Made by a program: the position numbers and the translations under genes
The notes under the pieces: generated by a model
What the model was told of the DNA's origin: nothing
What the model saw: the letters and a program-made list of their open reading frames with translations, nothing else
Databases searched by the model: none
Source: Roseovarius bejariae
GTDB lineage: Bacteria > Pseudomonadota > Alphaproteobacteria > Rhodobacterales > Rhodobacteraceae
Reading direction: 5' to 3'
NCBI RefSeq assembly: GCF_009669325.1
Contig: NZ_SZWE01000002.1
Coordinates: 62,001-126,000, forward strand
DNA length: 64,000 bases
Shown: piece by piece, positions 25,639-35,035 of the stretch
Numbering within the stretch: the first letter of the stretch is position 1
How the letters are laid out: every line of letters begins with the position of its first letter

Positions 25639-27684
25639 ATGCTTACCTCTGTGATGCGCGGAACAACCGCGCTTGTCTGCCTGTCACTGGCCGTGCCAGT
25701 GAGTGCGCAGGACGACCCGGGTTTCCTTGGAACGCTGGTTTTGACCGGCGGAAAGCGGGACCTGACCTTTGGCACGGCCCTGCCGCGGACCGTGGTCGGC
25801 GAAGAAGAAATCCAAGACCGACAAGCCAGTACGGTGGCGCAGGTGATCGATTCGGTCCCCGGTGTGACGCTGGTCAATGGGACGACGCCGCAAGGCTCGG
25901 GGATCAACATCCGTGGTTTCGGGGCGAATACAACCTATGGCTCGGATCAGAAGATCGCGATTCAGATCGACGGGGCGAGTCTCGGGTCGGAGGAACTCTA
26001 TCGTATCGGGACGCAGCTTTTCACCGATCCGCTGCTTTACAAGAATGTTGAAGTGATCCGCGGCACCATTGGCAGTTTTGCCTATGGGTCGGGGATTGTC
26101 GGCGGTGTCGTGAAGCTGGAGACCAAGAATGCCAGCGATTTTACCGGCGGTGTGCCGGGGTTCGGTGGATCGCAGACGTTCGAATATAGTTCGAACGGGG
26201 ATGGCTGGGTCAGTTCCACGAACCTTGCCTGGATGCCGGTGGAGGGGGCCGAGTTCCTGCTCAACTACAGCTGGCGGGAACAGGGGGATCTGAAAGCCGG
26301 TGACGGGACGACCATCGGAAACAGTTCGTTTGAAACCCCGTCTTTCCTGGCCAAGGGAAAGTTCACCTTCGGACAGGACGATGCCTATTCGCTGACATTC
26401 AGCCATTCGCAGACCGAGGCCGACGACAAGGACGTGCCCTATGACCAGTTCCAGACGACAGCGGGGAATTTCGGCCGGGTGGATCGCCTGACCGATACCA
26501 AGCAAACCTCGCTTGAGTATCGGTTCAACCCAGCGAATGACCTGATCGACCTGCGCGCCAACCTGTCTTATGCCGATCAGAAAATCGATACCGACTATAT
26601 CGACGGCAGTTCGCCGTTTCAGGGCGGGATGTCCGTTGCGGCCTTTTGCGCCGATCCGTTTTTTGGCGTGATCTGTGCCGACAACCGGTATGAAACGACC
26701 AAGTTGACCATTTCCAACCGGGCGCTGTTTGATAGCGGGCGCGTTGCGCATGACATGCTGGCCGGGGTCGAGGGTATTCGCAAGGACCGGCTCAATGCCG
26801 CCAGTGCGCCGGGCGGGACCGACCGGCGTTTCGCGGTCTTCATGGTCGATGAAATGACCATCGGGCAATTCACCGTGACCCCCGCGCTGCGCTATGAAAA
26901 TTCCCGTATCGAAAGTGCCGTTCCATTGGCGGGGGTGCCTGACAGCTATGACTCGGATGCTTTGATGGGGGGGCTGGCGGTGGCCTATGATTTCGGCAAT
27001 GGCCTGTCGGTCTTCGGCAGCGGGGCCTATACCGAGGGCCTGCCGCTTATCGACGATCTTTCGGCCTCGGGCACCTCGCAGCGGCGTTTGGCGATGACCG
27101 AAAAATCGCACACCTTCGAAGTCGGGGCGGAATACAGCGGGACGGGTGTATTCGCACCGGGTGACAGCCTCACGATGCGTGGCAATCTGTATCAGACAAA
27201 GCTGTGGGACATTACCAGCTATACCGTGGCCGGGTCGACAGGGACCGATCTTGATGGTGTGACATCCGAGGGGATCGAGCTTGAGGCCTCATACGGTTTG
27301 GCGAATGGGTTTTACGCCGATCTGGCCGGGCACTTGGGCGAGGGGACGGAATATGCCCCGTCCGGGGCCTCGGCGACATGGCGCAACAGCCCGGCGGACC
27401 GGGTGCAGTTGACCCTTGGCAAGAAGTGGAACGATCATCTCGATCTGAGCTGGGAAGTCGTTCACACGACGGACAAGCGCGATGCGCTGGGCGCGGGCCT
27501 GCCCGACAGCACGGTGCATAACCTGCGCGCCACGTGGCGGCCCAAGCATGACTGGTTGACGGAAACCGAGGTGCGTTTCGGGATCGAGAACCTGTTGGAC
27601 GAGGATTACGTCAGCCACCTGTCATCGCCCAGCCGCAAGGCCCCCGGGCGGACCTTCAAGGTTTCACTGACGAAAGCCTTCTGA
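25639..27684 (+). CDS. hmuR: TonB-dependent heme receptor
   Basis: 681 residues from the ATG at 25639, chosen because AAAGGA is eight bases before it; an ATG at 25630 would touch the ribosome binding site. A signal peptide (cut at VSAQ) is followed by a plug with GVTLVNGTTPQGSGINIRGF and EVIRGTIGSFAYGSGIVGG, then a beta-barrel ending in aromatic KVSLTKAF. It imports ligand at TonB expense. Heme is inferred from the divergent hmu operon and shared promoter motif. I could not place a clean FRAP/NPNL heme box. Confidence 0.9.
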   Translation: MLTSVMRGTTALVCLSLAVPVSAQDDPGFLGTLVLTGGKRDLTFGTALPRTVVGEEEIQDRQASTVAQVIDSVPGVTLVNGTTPQGSGINIRGFGANTTYGSDQKIAIQIDGASLGSEELYRIGTQLFTDPLLYKNVEVIRGTIGSFAYGSGIVGGVVKLETKNASDFTGGVPGFGGSQTFEYSSNGDGWVSSTNLAWMPVEGAEFLLNYSWREQGDLKAGDGTTIGNSSFETPSFLAKGKFTFGQDDAYSLTFSHSQTEADDKDVPYDQFQTTAGNFGRVDRLTDTKQTSLEYRFNPANDLIDLRANLSYADQKIDTDYIDGSSPFQGGMSVAAFCADPFFGVICADNRYETTKLTISNRALFDSGRVAHDMLAGVEGIRKDRLNAASAPGGTDRRFAVFMVDEMTIGQFTVTPALRYENSRIESAVPLAGVPDSYDSDALMGGLAVAYDFGNGLSVFGSGAYTEGLPLIDDLSASGTSQRRLAMTEKSHTFEVGAEYSGTGVFAPGDSLTMRGNLYQTKLWDITSYTVAGSTGTDLDGVTSEGIELEASYGLANGFYADLAGHLGEGTEYAPSGASATWRNSPADRVQLTLGKKWNDHLDLSWEVVHTTDKRDALGAGLPDSTVHNLRATWRPKHDWLTETEVRFGIENLLDEDYVSHLSSPSRKAPGRTFKVSLTKAF

Positions 27685-27692
27685 AACCGTGC

Positions 27693-27712
27693 GCCGGGGC
27701 AGTGGCCCCGGC
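27693..27712 (+). terminator. Hairpin after the heme receptor gene
   Basis: An 8-bp stem GCCGGGGC / GCCCCGGC with an AGTG loop, nine bases after the stop. The following CTCTGTTCCTG is only weakly T-rich. The rest of 27713-27859 holds no gene. Confidence 0.5.
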
Positions 27713-27859
27713 CTCTGTTCCTGATAGCCCGAGGTCTGGATGCGCCTCGGGTTATGCCCGTATCCTCCGTGAGATTTGTGGCTGATCGGCACCGCCTTGG
27801 GTGGGCCTTGGGTGTAAGCGCAATTCATCCTTTCCAGAACCATCATCTTGCGCTACGAG

Positions 27860-28060
27860 CCGAGTCGCTTCGGTCCGGGCGGTACGCCGTTCGGATAATA
27901 GGGAACACGGTGCGGTGTCATCTTTGAACGCCAATTCCGTGACTGCCCCCGCAACTGTAGGCGGTGAGTGAAGCCGGACCAATGTCACTGCCATGCCGGA
28001 CAGCATGGTGGGAAGACCCGGCCAAGCCTCGACCCGCAAGTCAGGAGACCTACCGAAGTG
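27860..28060 (+). ncRNA. Cobalamin (AdoCbl) riboswitch
   Basis: The diagnostic parts occur in order: AATAGGGAACACGGTG (27897), GACTGCCCCCGCAACTGTAG (27941-27960), AATGTCACTGCCATGC (27981), GGTGGGAAGACCCGGCC (28007) and the B12 box AGTCAGGAGACCT at 28039-28051. It lies in the leader of the btuB gene that starts at 28201. High adenosylcobalamin is expected to shut off the operon. Outer boundaries are estimates. Confidence 0.93.
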
Positions 28061-28200
28061 ATCACCCTGTCCGGACGCGGGGCGCGTCATGGGCAACGGA
28101 CCTTCCGTAGTGGTGGCAATTTCACCGTTTGCGGGAGGGTGTGACCTCCTCAGACATCAAAAGGTTTTCGCGCTGCGGCGCGGGATGGAGGGGACAGAAC

Positions 28201-30120
28201 ATGACACGTACAATCGTGGCGGGGCTTTGCGCATCGACCGTCATATTAACTCAAGCGGCCTCGGCAGAGGAGGTGATGGACCTTGGGTCGATCATCATAT
28301 CGGGGGGGCTGACCCCGATCGAATCTGAGAACTATGGCCGGTCGGTCTCGGTGCTGACGTCCGAGGACATCGAGGCACGCGGGATCAAGACGGTGCAGAA
28401 CGCCCTGCGGCAGCTTCCGGGTGTTTCGGTCACCTCGACCGGCGCATCCTATACCACGGCAAGCATCCGGGGCGGGGACAGCAACCACTTCGTATTGCTG
28501 GTGGATGGTGTCGATATGACCAACGTGAATGGTGGCACGGTGCCGTTCCGGGGGATCGCCGTTCAGAACATCGAGCGGATCGAGGTTTTGCGCGGCCCGC
28601 AATCGGCGCTTTACGGCAGCAACGCGATGACCGGGGTGATCTCGATCACCACGAAACGGGCCGACGCGCCCGGCACGTCTTATGGCGGGAGTGTCGAGGT
28701 CGGGTCGAACAAGACGCTGAATTCCAACCTTTTCATCCGCCAGCAGGGGCAACGTGGCGATCTGAGCTTTGCCGTTACGCGCAACAAGACGGATGGCGAG
28801 GATGGCTCGCGCTATGACGGGGGCGATACCGAGGGCCTTGAAAGCCTGACGATTGACCTGTCCGGTCGCTACGAGGTGACCGATGGCGTGACCGCGGGCT
28901 TTACCTTTCGCAACGAGCAGCAGGATTACGACAGCGAGGACACCAAGCCATTTTTCGCGCCGCCGCTTGCCTCGCCGCTGTTTTACCAGGTGGAAAGCCC
29001 GCAGAATGGTGAGCGCGACGTGACCCTCGGGTCGCTCTGGGTCGAGGTGGGCGACGAGGACGAACGCGTGAAGCACCGGGTCAGCCTTTCGGGGTCGGAC
29101 GTCAGGGAAGTGTCGCGCGACAGCCTGTATTTCGCGGATTTCAATAGCAAGGGAACGGATGTCAGCCTTCAGTATACTGGTAGTTTGGCGCTGGACGGGG
29201 CGTCGCTTGCGGCGACGAACCACCGTTTGAACTTTGTCGCCGAGGCGCAGGAACTGACCTATGCGTCCAGTTTCAACCCCGGCGGAAGCTACACCCGCGA
29301 GACCCAGTCGCTGGCGACGGAGTATCGCGCCGCGTTGGGCCGCGGGTTTGACCTGCAACTTGGCCTGCGTCATGACTTCAACGATGTTTTCAAGGATGCG
29401 ACGACGTGGAATGCATCCCTGTCCTATCAACTGCCCGAAACCGATGTCCGCTTGCGCGGGGCGATTGGCAGTGCTGTCGTCAACCCGACCATGACCGAGC
29501 TTTATGGCTTCGTTCCCGGCAGCTATTCGGGCAATCCCAACCTGAAGCCCGAGGAAAGCCAGGCGATCGAGTTGGGCGCGGATGTGGGCCTTGGTGGCAT
29601 GGGGATGCTGAGTGTGACGGCCTTTTGGTCGGAGGTCACCGATACGATTGCCGGAAGTGGCATGACATCCGTGAACCTGCCCGGAACCAGCAAGATCGAC
29701 GGGATCGAGATCGAGGCCTCGATCGAGCCGGTGGCGGGCCTGTCGCTGACCGGAGGGTATACTTATCTGGATGCGCGCGACTCCACGGGGGCGCGGCTGC
29801 AAGGGCGGCCTGAACACGAGGTCACGCTGTCGGCCATTGCCGATGCCTTTGGTGGCCGTGGCACCGTGGGCCTTGGCCTGCGGCATGTCTCGGGGTCGGT
29901 CGCGCAGCAGTTCTTTGCTGGCAGCGGCTTTGCCACCCCTGCGCCCTTGGCCGAACTGCCATCCTTCACCACGGTGGACCTGTCAGCCGATTACATGATC
30001 TCGGATGGGGTCGTGCTGAACGCTCGGATCACGAACCTGACGGATGAGACCTATCAGGAGGCTTGGGGCTACTACGGCAATGGTCGCGAGGCCTTTGTCG
30101 GACTCAGCGCCGAGTGGTAG
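28201..30120 (+). CDS. btuB: TonB-dependent vitamin B12 receptor
   Basis: 639 residues. After a signal peptide (TQAASAEE) the plug contains QNALRQLPGVSVTSTG, ASIRGGDSNHFVLLVDGVD and RIEVLRGPQSALYGSNAMTG, all close to BtuB. The barrel ends with aromatic VGLSAEW. It imports cobalamin or cobinamide through the outer membrane. The ATG at 28201 has GGAGGGG upstream. The riboswitch upstream and btuF, btuC, btuD and cbiZ downstream settle the substrate class. Confidence 0.95.
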   Translation: MTRTIVAGLCASTVILTQAASAEEVMDLGSIIISGGLTPIESENYGRSVSVLTSEDIEARGIKTVQNALRQLPGVSVTSTGASYTTASIRGGDSNHFVLLVDGVDMTNVNGGTVPFRGIAVQNIERIEVLRGPQSALYGSNAMTGVISITTKRADAPGTSYGGSVEVGSNKTLNSNLFIRQQGQRGDLSFAVTRNKTDGEDGSRYDGGDTEGLESLTIDLSGRYEVTDGVTAGFTFRNEQQDYDSEDTKPFFAPPLASPLFYQVESPQNGERDVTLGSLWVEVGDEDERVKHRVSLSGSDVREVSRDSLYFADFNSKGTDVSLQYTGSLALDGASLAATNHRLNFVAEAQELTYASSFNPGGSYTRETQSLATEYRAALGRGFDLQLGLRHDFNDVFKDATTWNASLSYQLPETDVRLRGAIGSAVVNPTMTELYGFVPGSYSGNPNLKPEESQAIELGADVGLGGMGMLSVTAFWSEVTDTIAGSGMTSVNLPGTSKIDGIEIEASIEPVAGLSLTGGYTYLDARDSTGARLQGRPEHEVTLSAIADAFGGRGTVGLGLRHVSGSVAQQFFAGSGFATPAPLAELPSFTTVDLSADYMISDGVVLNARITNLTDETYQEAWGYYGNGREAFVGLSAEW

Positions 30121-30128
30121 TCTGAATC

Positions 30129-30968
30129 ATGCGCCGGGTGTTCGCATATCTCGTGGCGGCCCTGCTTTTCGGCGGGGCTGTGAACGCGGGGGAGGCCGCG
30201 CCCGGGCGTGTCGTTTCGATCAACCTGTGTACCGACCAACTGGCGATGCTTCTGGCCGAAGAGGGGCAGCTTTTGTCGGTCAGTCATATCGCGCAGGACA
30301 GGCGCGTTTCGGCCATGGCGCAAGAGGCGGATCGCTATGTGATCAACTACGGGCTGGCCGAAGAGATTTACCTGTTGCAGCCCGACCTTGTGCTTGCCGG
30401 TGCCTTTACGCCGCGTGCGACGGTCGAGATGCTGCGTCGGTTGAGCATCCCGGTGGCGGAATTCGCGCCGTCGAATACCATGGAGGATGTCAGGGCACGG
30501 ATCACCCGTATGGGGGAGGTCCTGCACCGGCAAGGGGCCGCGCGGCAGGTGGTCAGGGATTTCGATGCACGGCTGGCGCGGTTGACCACCGAGGTAGAGC
30601 GGCGCCCGCGGGCGATCCTTTACCATGCCAATGGCTATACCTCGGGGGACAGCACGCTTGCCGGGCAGATTTTGCTGGCGGCGGGGTTTGCCAATTCGGC
30701 GGAGGAAACGGGATACGCCGCCGGGCGGAAACTGCCGCTGGAAGTCTTGGCAGTGACCGACCCCGAAATCGTGATCACCGCCGAATCCTATCCCGGGGCC
30801 TCGCGATCCGAGGCCATTCTGGACCATCCGGTCGTGCGGGCCATGCGGGAGGGCCGGGGCACGGCGGCGATGACGGATCAGGATTGGGTTTGTGGCACGC
30901 CCTATGTCCTGCGCGCGATCGATGCGCTTGCAGCGGAGCGTGACAAGCTGACGGGAGGCGCGCAATGA
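30129..30968 (+). CDS. btuF: Cobalamin ABC transporter periplasmic binding protein
   Basis: 279 residues with a signal peptide (GGAVNAGEA). The fold is TroA-like: RVVSINLCTDQLAMLLAEEG at the start of the first lobe, LLQPDLVLAGAFTPRATV, then the long connecting helix and a C-terminal lobe with DWVCGTPYVLRAIDALA. It starts eight bases after btuB and overlaps btuC by four. It carries corrinoid from the receptor to the BtuCD transporter. Confidence 0.9.
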   Translation: MRRVFAYLVAALLFGGAVNAGEAAPGRVVSINLCTDQLAMLLAEEGQLLSVSHIAQDRRVSAMAQEADRYVINYGLAEEIYLLQPDLVLAGAFTPRATVEMLRRLSIPVAEFAPSNTMEDVRARITRMGEVLHRQGAARQVVRDFDARLARLTTEVERRPRAILYHANGYTSGDSTLAGQILLAAGFANSAEETGYAAGRKLPLEVLAVTDPEIVITAESYPGASRSEAILDHPVVRAMREGRGTAAMTDQDWVCGTPYVLRAIDALAAERDKLTGGAQ

Positions 30969-31948
30969 CCCGTCTGGCCGTGGCCTTGATCCTGCTCGTC
31001 GGCGGGTTGTTCGTGGTGTCGATGCTGACAGGACCGGCCAATCTTGGCGTGGCCGAAAGCATGGCGGCGCTGGTCCACGGGGGCGATGGGCCCTTGGCGC
31101 TTGTCATGCGTGAAATACGCCTGCCCCGGGCCGTTCTGGCGGTGATGATCGGGGCCAGTCTGGGGCTGTCGGGGGCGGCGATGCAGGGCTATCTGCGCAA
31201 CCCGCTGGCCGAGCCGGGGCTGATCGGCGTGTCGGGATCGGCGGCCTTGGGCGCGGTGATTGCCTTGCAAACGGGGCTTGCGGCCTCCTTCGCGCTGGGC
31301 TTGCCGCTTGCGGCCTTGCTCGGGGCGTTGATTGCCGTATTGCTTGTCATGGTGCTGGCCGGTCCGCGGGGCAGTTCGCTGACCCTGATCCTTGCCGGGA
31401 TTGCGGTCTCCGCCCTCGCGGCGGCGCTGACGTCACTGGTGCTGAACCTGTCGCCCAACCCCTTTGCGGCAAGCGAGGTGGTGTTCTGGATGATGGGATC
31501 ACTGGCGGATCGGTCGATGAAGCATGTCTGGCTGGCCTTACCCTTCATGATGGTGGGCTGGGTGCTGCTGGGGCGGCTGGGCCGGGGGCTGGATGCCCTG
31601 ACGCTGGGCGAGGATGCAGCACAGGCCATGGGCATCCGGGTTGAGCGCCTTCGGTTGCACCTGATCCTTGGCACGGCCTGTGTCGTGGGGGCGGGCACGG
31701 CGGTGGCGGGGGCCATCGGCTTCGTCGGGCTCGTGGTGCCGCATATCCTGCGCCCGCTGGTGGGGGCGCATCCCTCGCGGCTTCTGTGGGCTTCGGCGCT
31801 TGGCGGGGCGGCGATGGTCTTGGCCGCCGATATTGCCGTGCGGGTCGTTTTGCCGACGCGGGATCTGAAGCTGGGGGTGCTGACGGCGCTTGTGGGGGCG
31901 CCCTTGTTCCTGCATCTCATCCTGAAGCTGCGGAGGGAGCGGATTTGA
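30965..31948 (+). CDS. btuC: Cobalamin ABC transporter permease (FecCD family)
   Basis: 327 residues with about ten helices. FecCD landmarks are EIRLPRAVLAVMIGASLGLSG, GYLRNPLAEPGLIGVSGSAALG and AGAIGFVGLVVPHILRPLVG. It is a paralogue of the heme permease at 22333. It overlaps btuF by four bases and is followed directly by btuD, which starts inside its last codons. Confidence 0.93.
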   Translation: MTRLAVALILLVGGLFVVSMLTGPANLGVAESMAALVHGGDGPLALVMREIRLPRAVLAVMIGASLGLSGAAMQGYLRNPLAEPGLIGVSGSAALGAVIALQTGLAASFALGLPLAALLGALIAVLLVMVLAGPRGSSLTLILAGIAVSALAAALTSLVLNLSPNPFAASEVVFWMMGSLADRSMKHVWLALPFMMVGWVLLGRLGRGLDALTLGEDAAQAMGIRVERLRLHLILGTACVVGAGTAVAGAIGFVGLVVPHILRPLVGAHPSRLLWASALGGAAMVLAADIAVRVVLPTRDLKLGVLTALVGAPLFLHLILKLRRERI

Positions 31949-32703
31949 CACGTTTGAACCTGACGGATTTTGCCGTCCGCCTGCGGGGGCGGGATATATT
32001 CCGCGATGTGAGCTTCAGCATCGGCGAGGGTGAGTTCGTTGGCCTGATCGGCCCCAATGGGGCGGGCAAGACCACGTTGATGCGGGCCGCGCTTGGGCTT
32101 TTGCCCTTCGAGGGGCACAGCTCGCTGGCGGCCTGTTCCGAGGGCGAGCGCGCGCAACAGGCGGCATGGATGCCGCAGGCTCGCGAAATCGCATGGCCGG
32201 TGACCGTGGAAACCGTGGTGATGCTGGGCCGGACGCCTTATCTGTCCTCGTTGCAACAGGCCAAGGCAGAGGACCATGCGAAAGTGGATGCGGCCCTTGA
32301 GCAGATGGAGTTGACCGGGATGCGGCAACGGTCGGCCACCTACCTGTCAGGGGGGGAGCAGGCCCGGGTGTTGATCGCGCGGGCCCTGGCGCAGGACACG
32401 CCGCTTTTGTTGGCGGATGAACCCATTGCCGGATTGGACCCGGCGCATCAGATCGCGACCATGGAGACCTTTGCCGCCTTGGCAGCGCAGGGGAAATCCT
32501 CGCTTGTGTCGTTGCATGATCTGGGGCTGGCGGTGCGGCATTGTTCGCGCCTGTTGCTTCTGGGCGATGGCGGGCTTGTCGCCGATGGTCCGCCCGAGGA
32601 GGTTCTGACCCCTGACCGCCTTGCGCGGGTCTTCGGCATTTCCGCATGGTTCGGGCAGACCGACAAGGGCCCGGTATATCAACCGCTGGAGGTGATCCGA
32701 TGA
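31945..32703 (+). CDS. btuD: Cobalamin ABC transporter ATP-binding protein
   Basis: 252 residues. Walker A GPNGAGKTT, signature LSGGEQARVLIARALAQ, Walker B LLLADEPIAGLDPAHQ and a switch histidine SLHDLGLAVRH are all intact. The start is taken as TTG at 31945, overlapping the btuC stop and preceded by GGAGGGAG; no ATG precedes the first strand. The C-terminus ends at the cbiZ start with a four-base overlap. Confidence 0.92.
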   Translation: MTRLNLTDFAVRLRGRDIFRDVSFSIGEGEFVGLIGPNGAGKTTLMRAALGLLPFEGHSSLAACSEGERAQQAAWMPQAREIAWPVTVETVVMLGRTPYLSSLQQAKAEDHAKVDAALEQMELTGMRQRSATYLSGGEQARVLIARALAQDTPLLLADEPIAGLDPAHQIATMETFAALAAQGKSSLVSLHDLGLAVRHCSRLLLLGDGGLVADGPPEEVLTPDRLARVFGISAWFGQTDKGPVYQPLEVIR

Positions 32704-33362
32704 GCGCGGTGGCCTTGGATCGGCCATGGCTTACGTTTGATCTGGGCCGGGAAATGCCGGTGCTGAGTTGGGCGGTGAACCGTCCGGGGCTTGTCGAGGC
32801 GCGGCGCATCCTGTGGCGCGAGGTGCGCAACGCTGATCTGCCCGCCGATCTGGATGTGGACGGCTGGCTGAACGCCGAGTTGCACGAGCGCGGGGCGACC
32901 GATGCCGTGACCTTCCTGACCTCGCGGGACATCCGGTTTTTCACCGAACGTCGCGTGCGGGCAGGGGATGTTGCCGCTCATGCCGTGGCAACGGTCGGGT
33001 TTTCCAACGCCGAGCGGATTGGCCACAGGGTTGACCGGACCGGCAAGGATTGGGGCACGATCAACGTGGCGCTGCATCTGGATGCCCCGATGACCGAGGC
33101 GGCCTTGCTGGAAAGCATGAGCATTGTCGTACAGGCGCGGACCGCGGCGGTGATGGATGCGCGGTTGCGGCTTCCTGTCGGGATTGCCACGGGCACTGGC
33201 ACCGATTGCGTGGCGGTCGCGGCACCGCGTGGGGGGCAGCGTTATGCCGGGTTGCATACCGAAATCGGCGAGGCCGCTGGCCGTGCCGTGTATGATGCCG
33301 TGCTTGAGGGCGCCCGCGACTGGATGGCCAGCAACCGCGAGGTGGAGGCCGCCACCTCTTGA
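32700..33362 (+). CDS. cbiZ: Adenosylcobinamide amidohydrolase
   Basis: 220 residues. CbiZ removes the aminopropanol side chain from adenosylcobinamide to give adenosylcobyric acid, letting the cell salvage incomplete corrinoids. Family blocks visible are TFLTSRDIRFFTE, GIATGTGTDCVAVAAPRG and HTEIGEAAGRAVYDAVLEGA. It is the last gene after btuFCD and overlaps btuD by four bases, so imported cobinamide is probably remodelled at once. Confidence 0.93.
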   Translation: MSAVALDRPWLTFDLGREMPVLSWAVNRPGLVEARRILWREVRNADLPADLDVDGWLNAELHERGATDAVTFLTSRDIRFFTERRVRAGDVAAHAVATVGFSNAERIGHRVDRTGKDWGTINVALHLDAPMTEAALLESMSIVVQARTAAVMDARLRLPVGIATGTGTDCVAVAAPRGGQRYAGLHTEIGEAAGRAVYDAVLEGARDWMASNREVEAATS

Positions 33363-33374
33363 GGTGGCTAGGCC
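33347..33374 (+). terminator. Terminator of the B12 operon
   Basis: An 8-bp stem GCCACCTC / GAGGTGGC overlapping the cbiZ stop codon, extended by an outer GGCC / GGCC pairing, followed by GTTTTCAGATTTTTT. Confidence 0.75.
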
Positions 33375-33464
33375 GTTTTCAGATTTTTTGATCAAATGGT
33401 TGAACTCTCGGCGGGGGCATGGTTGTTTCGCCCTATTCAGCAAAAATTAACAGGGAGAAAAACC

Positions 33465-34289
33465 ATGATGCCTCGTTACTTGATTGCCGCCGTCACGGCG
33501 GGCCTCGTTTCGACCAGTATGGCGCAGGCCCAGGATGCCTATGTCGCCGGGGTCGAAGCCTCGTTCCCGCCTTGGGCCTATGTGGAAGAGGGCGAATTCA
33601 AGGGGATCGCCATCGACGCGATGCGCGCGATTGCCGAAGATCAGGGACTGGATGTCGAATTTCGCGATATGCCGTGGCCCTCGCTGGTGCCTGCGCTGGC
33701 GCAGGGGCGGATCGACCTTCTGGTGACCGGGCTGAACGTGACCCCCGAGCGCGCCGAAGTTCTGGATTTCTCGATCCCGTGGTGGGAAAACGACGACGAG
33801 ATTCTCGTTGCCTCGGACTCGGGCAAGAACATGATCGACGTGCTGTGCTGTGGGGCGACCATCGGTGCGCAGGGCGGGGCCACGCAATATCAGTGGCTTG
33901 AGGAAAACCTTGTCAATCGTGAGGGCGTGGACGTGACGCTGCGCGGCTACGAGGATTATGTCGTTGCCATCGAGGATATGCTGGCCGGGCGCACCGATGC
34001 CGTGGTCACCTCGACCGACACGGCCGAGGAATTCATCTCGAACGGTCGTCCGGTGACCATCGTCGGCACCATTCAGCAGAACCAGCCGCAGGCGCTGGCC
34101 GTGCAGGAAGGCGACCCCAACGAGTTGCTGGCCAGCCTGAATCGCGGGATCCTCAACATCTATGCCAGCGGTCAGTGGGAAGAGATCGTGCACGAATACT
34201 CGCCGCAGGCCTCGATCCGGGCGATCCCGACGGCGATGCCGGATTACGTGGATTCCTATCAGGAGCCTATTCCGGGCTATTCCGAGTAA
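33465..34289 (+). CDS. Polar amino acid ABC transporter substrate-binding protein
   Basis: 274 residues with a signal peptide (SMAQAQD). The type II binding-protein signature is present: FPPWAYVEEGEFKGIAIDAM, WPSLVPALAQGRIDLLVTGL, VTPERAEVLDFSIPWW. A vicinal cysteine pair (DVLCCGATIGAQGG) at the position of the phosphate-like loop is unusual. It is the first of four genes; a short hairpin (34311-34317 with 34332-34338) lies before the permease and may favour expression of the binding protein. Substrate not identifiable. Confidence 0.9.
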   Translation: MMPRYLIAAVTAGLVSTSMAQAQDAYVAGVEASFPPWAYVEEGEFKGIAIDAMRAIAEDQGLDVEFRDMPWPSLVPALAQGRIDLLVTGLNVTPERAEVLDFSIPWWENDDEILVASDSGKNMIDVLCCGATIGAQGGATQYQWLEENLVNREGVDVTLRGYEDYVVAIEDMLAGRTDAVVTSTDTAEEFISNGRPVTIVGTIQQNQPQALAVQEGDPNELLASLNRGILNIYASGQWEEIVHEYSPQASIRAIPTAMPDYVDSYQEPIPGYSE

Positions 34290-34363
34290 TCGCCACCGTG
34301 CGATTTTTTCGCCGGGCTGCGTGAAGGCGTGGCCCGGCTGTTTCACGGGTGCGGGTCGGGCCT

Positions 34364-35035
34364 ATGATCGTCGAAATCATCATCAATCACATTCCCTATC
34401 TTCTGGATGGGCTGTGGGTCGCTATTCAACTGTTGGTGTGCCTGTTGGCCATCGGCTTCGTCTTTGGCCTGCTTCTGGCGCTGGCCGAGATTTACGGGCA
34501 CTGGACGCTGCGCGCCTTTGGCATGGCCTTCGAACGGGTGTTTCGTGGCATTCCCGAACTTGTGCTGATCCTGATGTGTTTTTATGGCGTCGGGAACTGG
34601 TTCCCGATCGAGCCGTTCCCGGCGGCTGTTCTGGCACTTGGGTTACGATCCACCGCCTATCAGTCGCAGATTTTCCGCGGGGTCATACAGGCGGTGCCCA
34701 AGGGACAGATCGCCGCCGCCCGCGCCATCGGCATGTCGGGTGTGCAGGCGGTGCGCTACGTGGTCTTGCCACAAGCCCTGCGGCAGATGCCGGGGCCGTG
34801 GTCGAATGAATTTTCCAGCGAACTCAAGGCGACGTCGCTGGCCTATGTGATCGGTGTGGTCGAGCTGACGCGGCAGGGGCGGTACATCATTTCCAGCACG
34901 CAGGGCAATATCCTGATCGTCTTTGCCGTCGTGGCGCTGATGTATTTCGTGGTCAATTGGCTGGGCAACCGTGTGCTGTACCGCGCCGAAAGGGCGCTGG
35001 AGATTCCCGGACTCGAACGGAGGGAGAGTGACTGA
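34364..35035 (+). CDS. Polar amino acid ABC transporter permease
   Basis: 223 residues from the ATG at 34364. HisM/QE-type permease with about five helices and the ATPase-contact loop ALGLRSTAYQSQIFRGVIQAV followed by GQIAAARAIGMSG and LPQALRQMPGPWSNEF. It pairs with the second permease at 35769. The last base of its stop is shared with the ATPase start. Confidence 0.92.
   Translation: MIVEIIINHIPYLLDGLWVAIQLLVCLLAIGFVFGLLLALAEIYGHWTLRAFGMAFERVFRGIPELVLILMCFYGVGNWFPIEPFPAAVLALGLRSTAYQSQIFRGVIQAVPKGQIAAARAIGMSGVQAVRYVVLPQALRQMPGPWSNEFSSELKATSLAYVIGVVELTRQGRYIISSTQGNILIVFAVVALMYFVVNWLGNRVLYRAERALEIPGLERRESD

Noticed and set aside
24387..25910. Extended start of hmuS to 25910
   Set aside because: The added part is antisense to the receptor gene, and the ATG at 25439 has a ribosome binding site.
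28246..29886. A 546-codon open frame on the minus strand
   Set aside because: Antisense to btuB, Arg/His-rich with no signal or domain.
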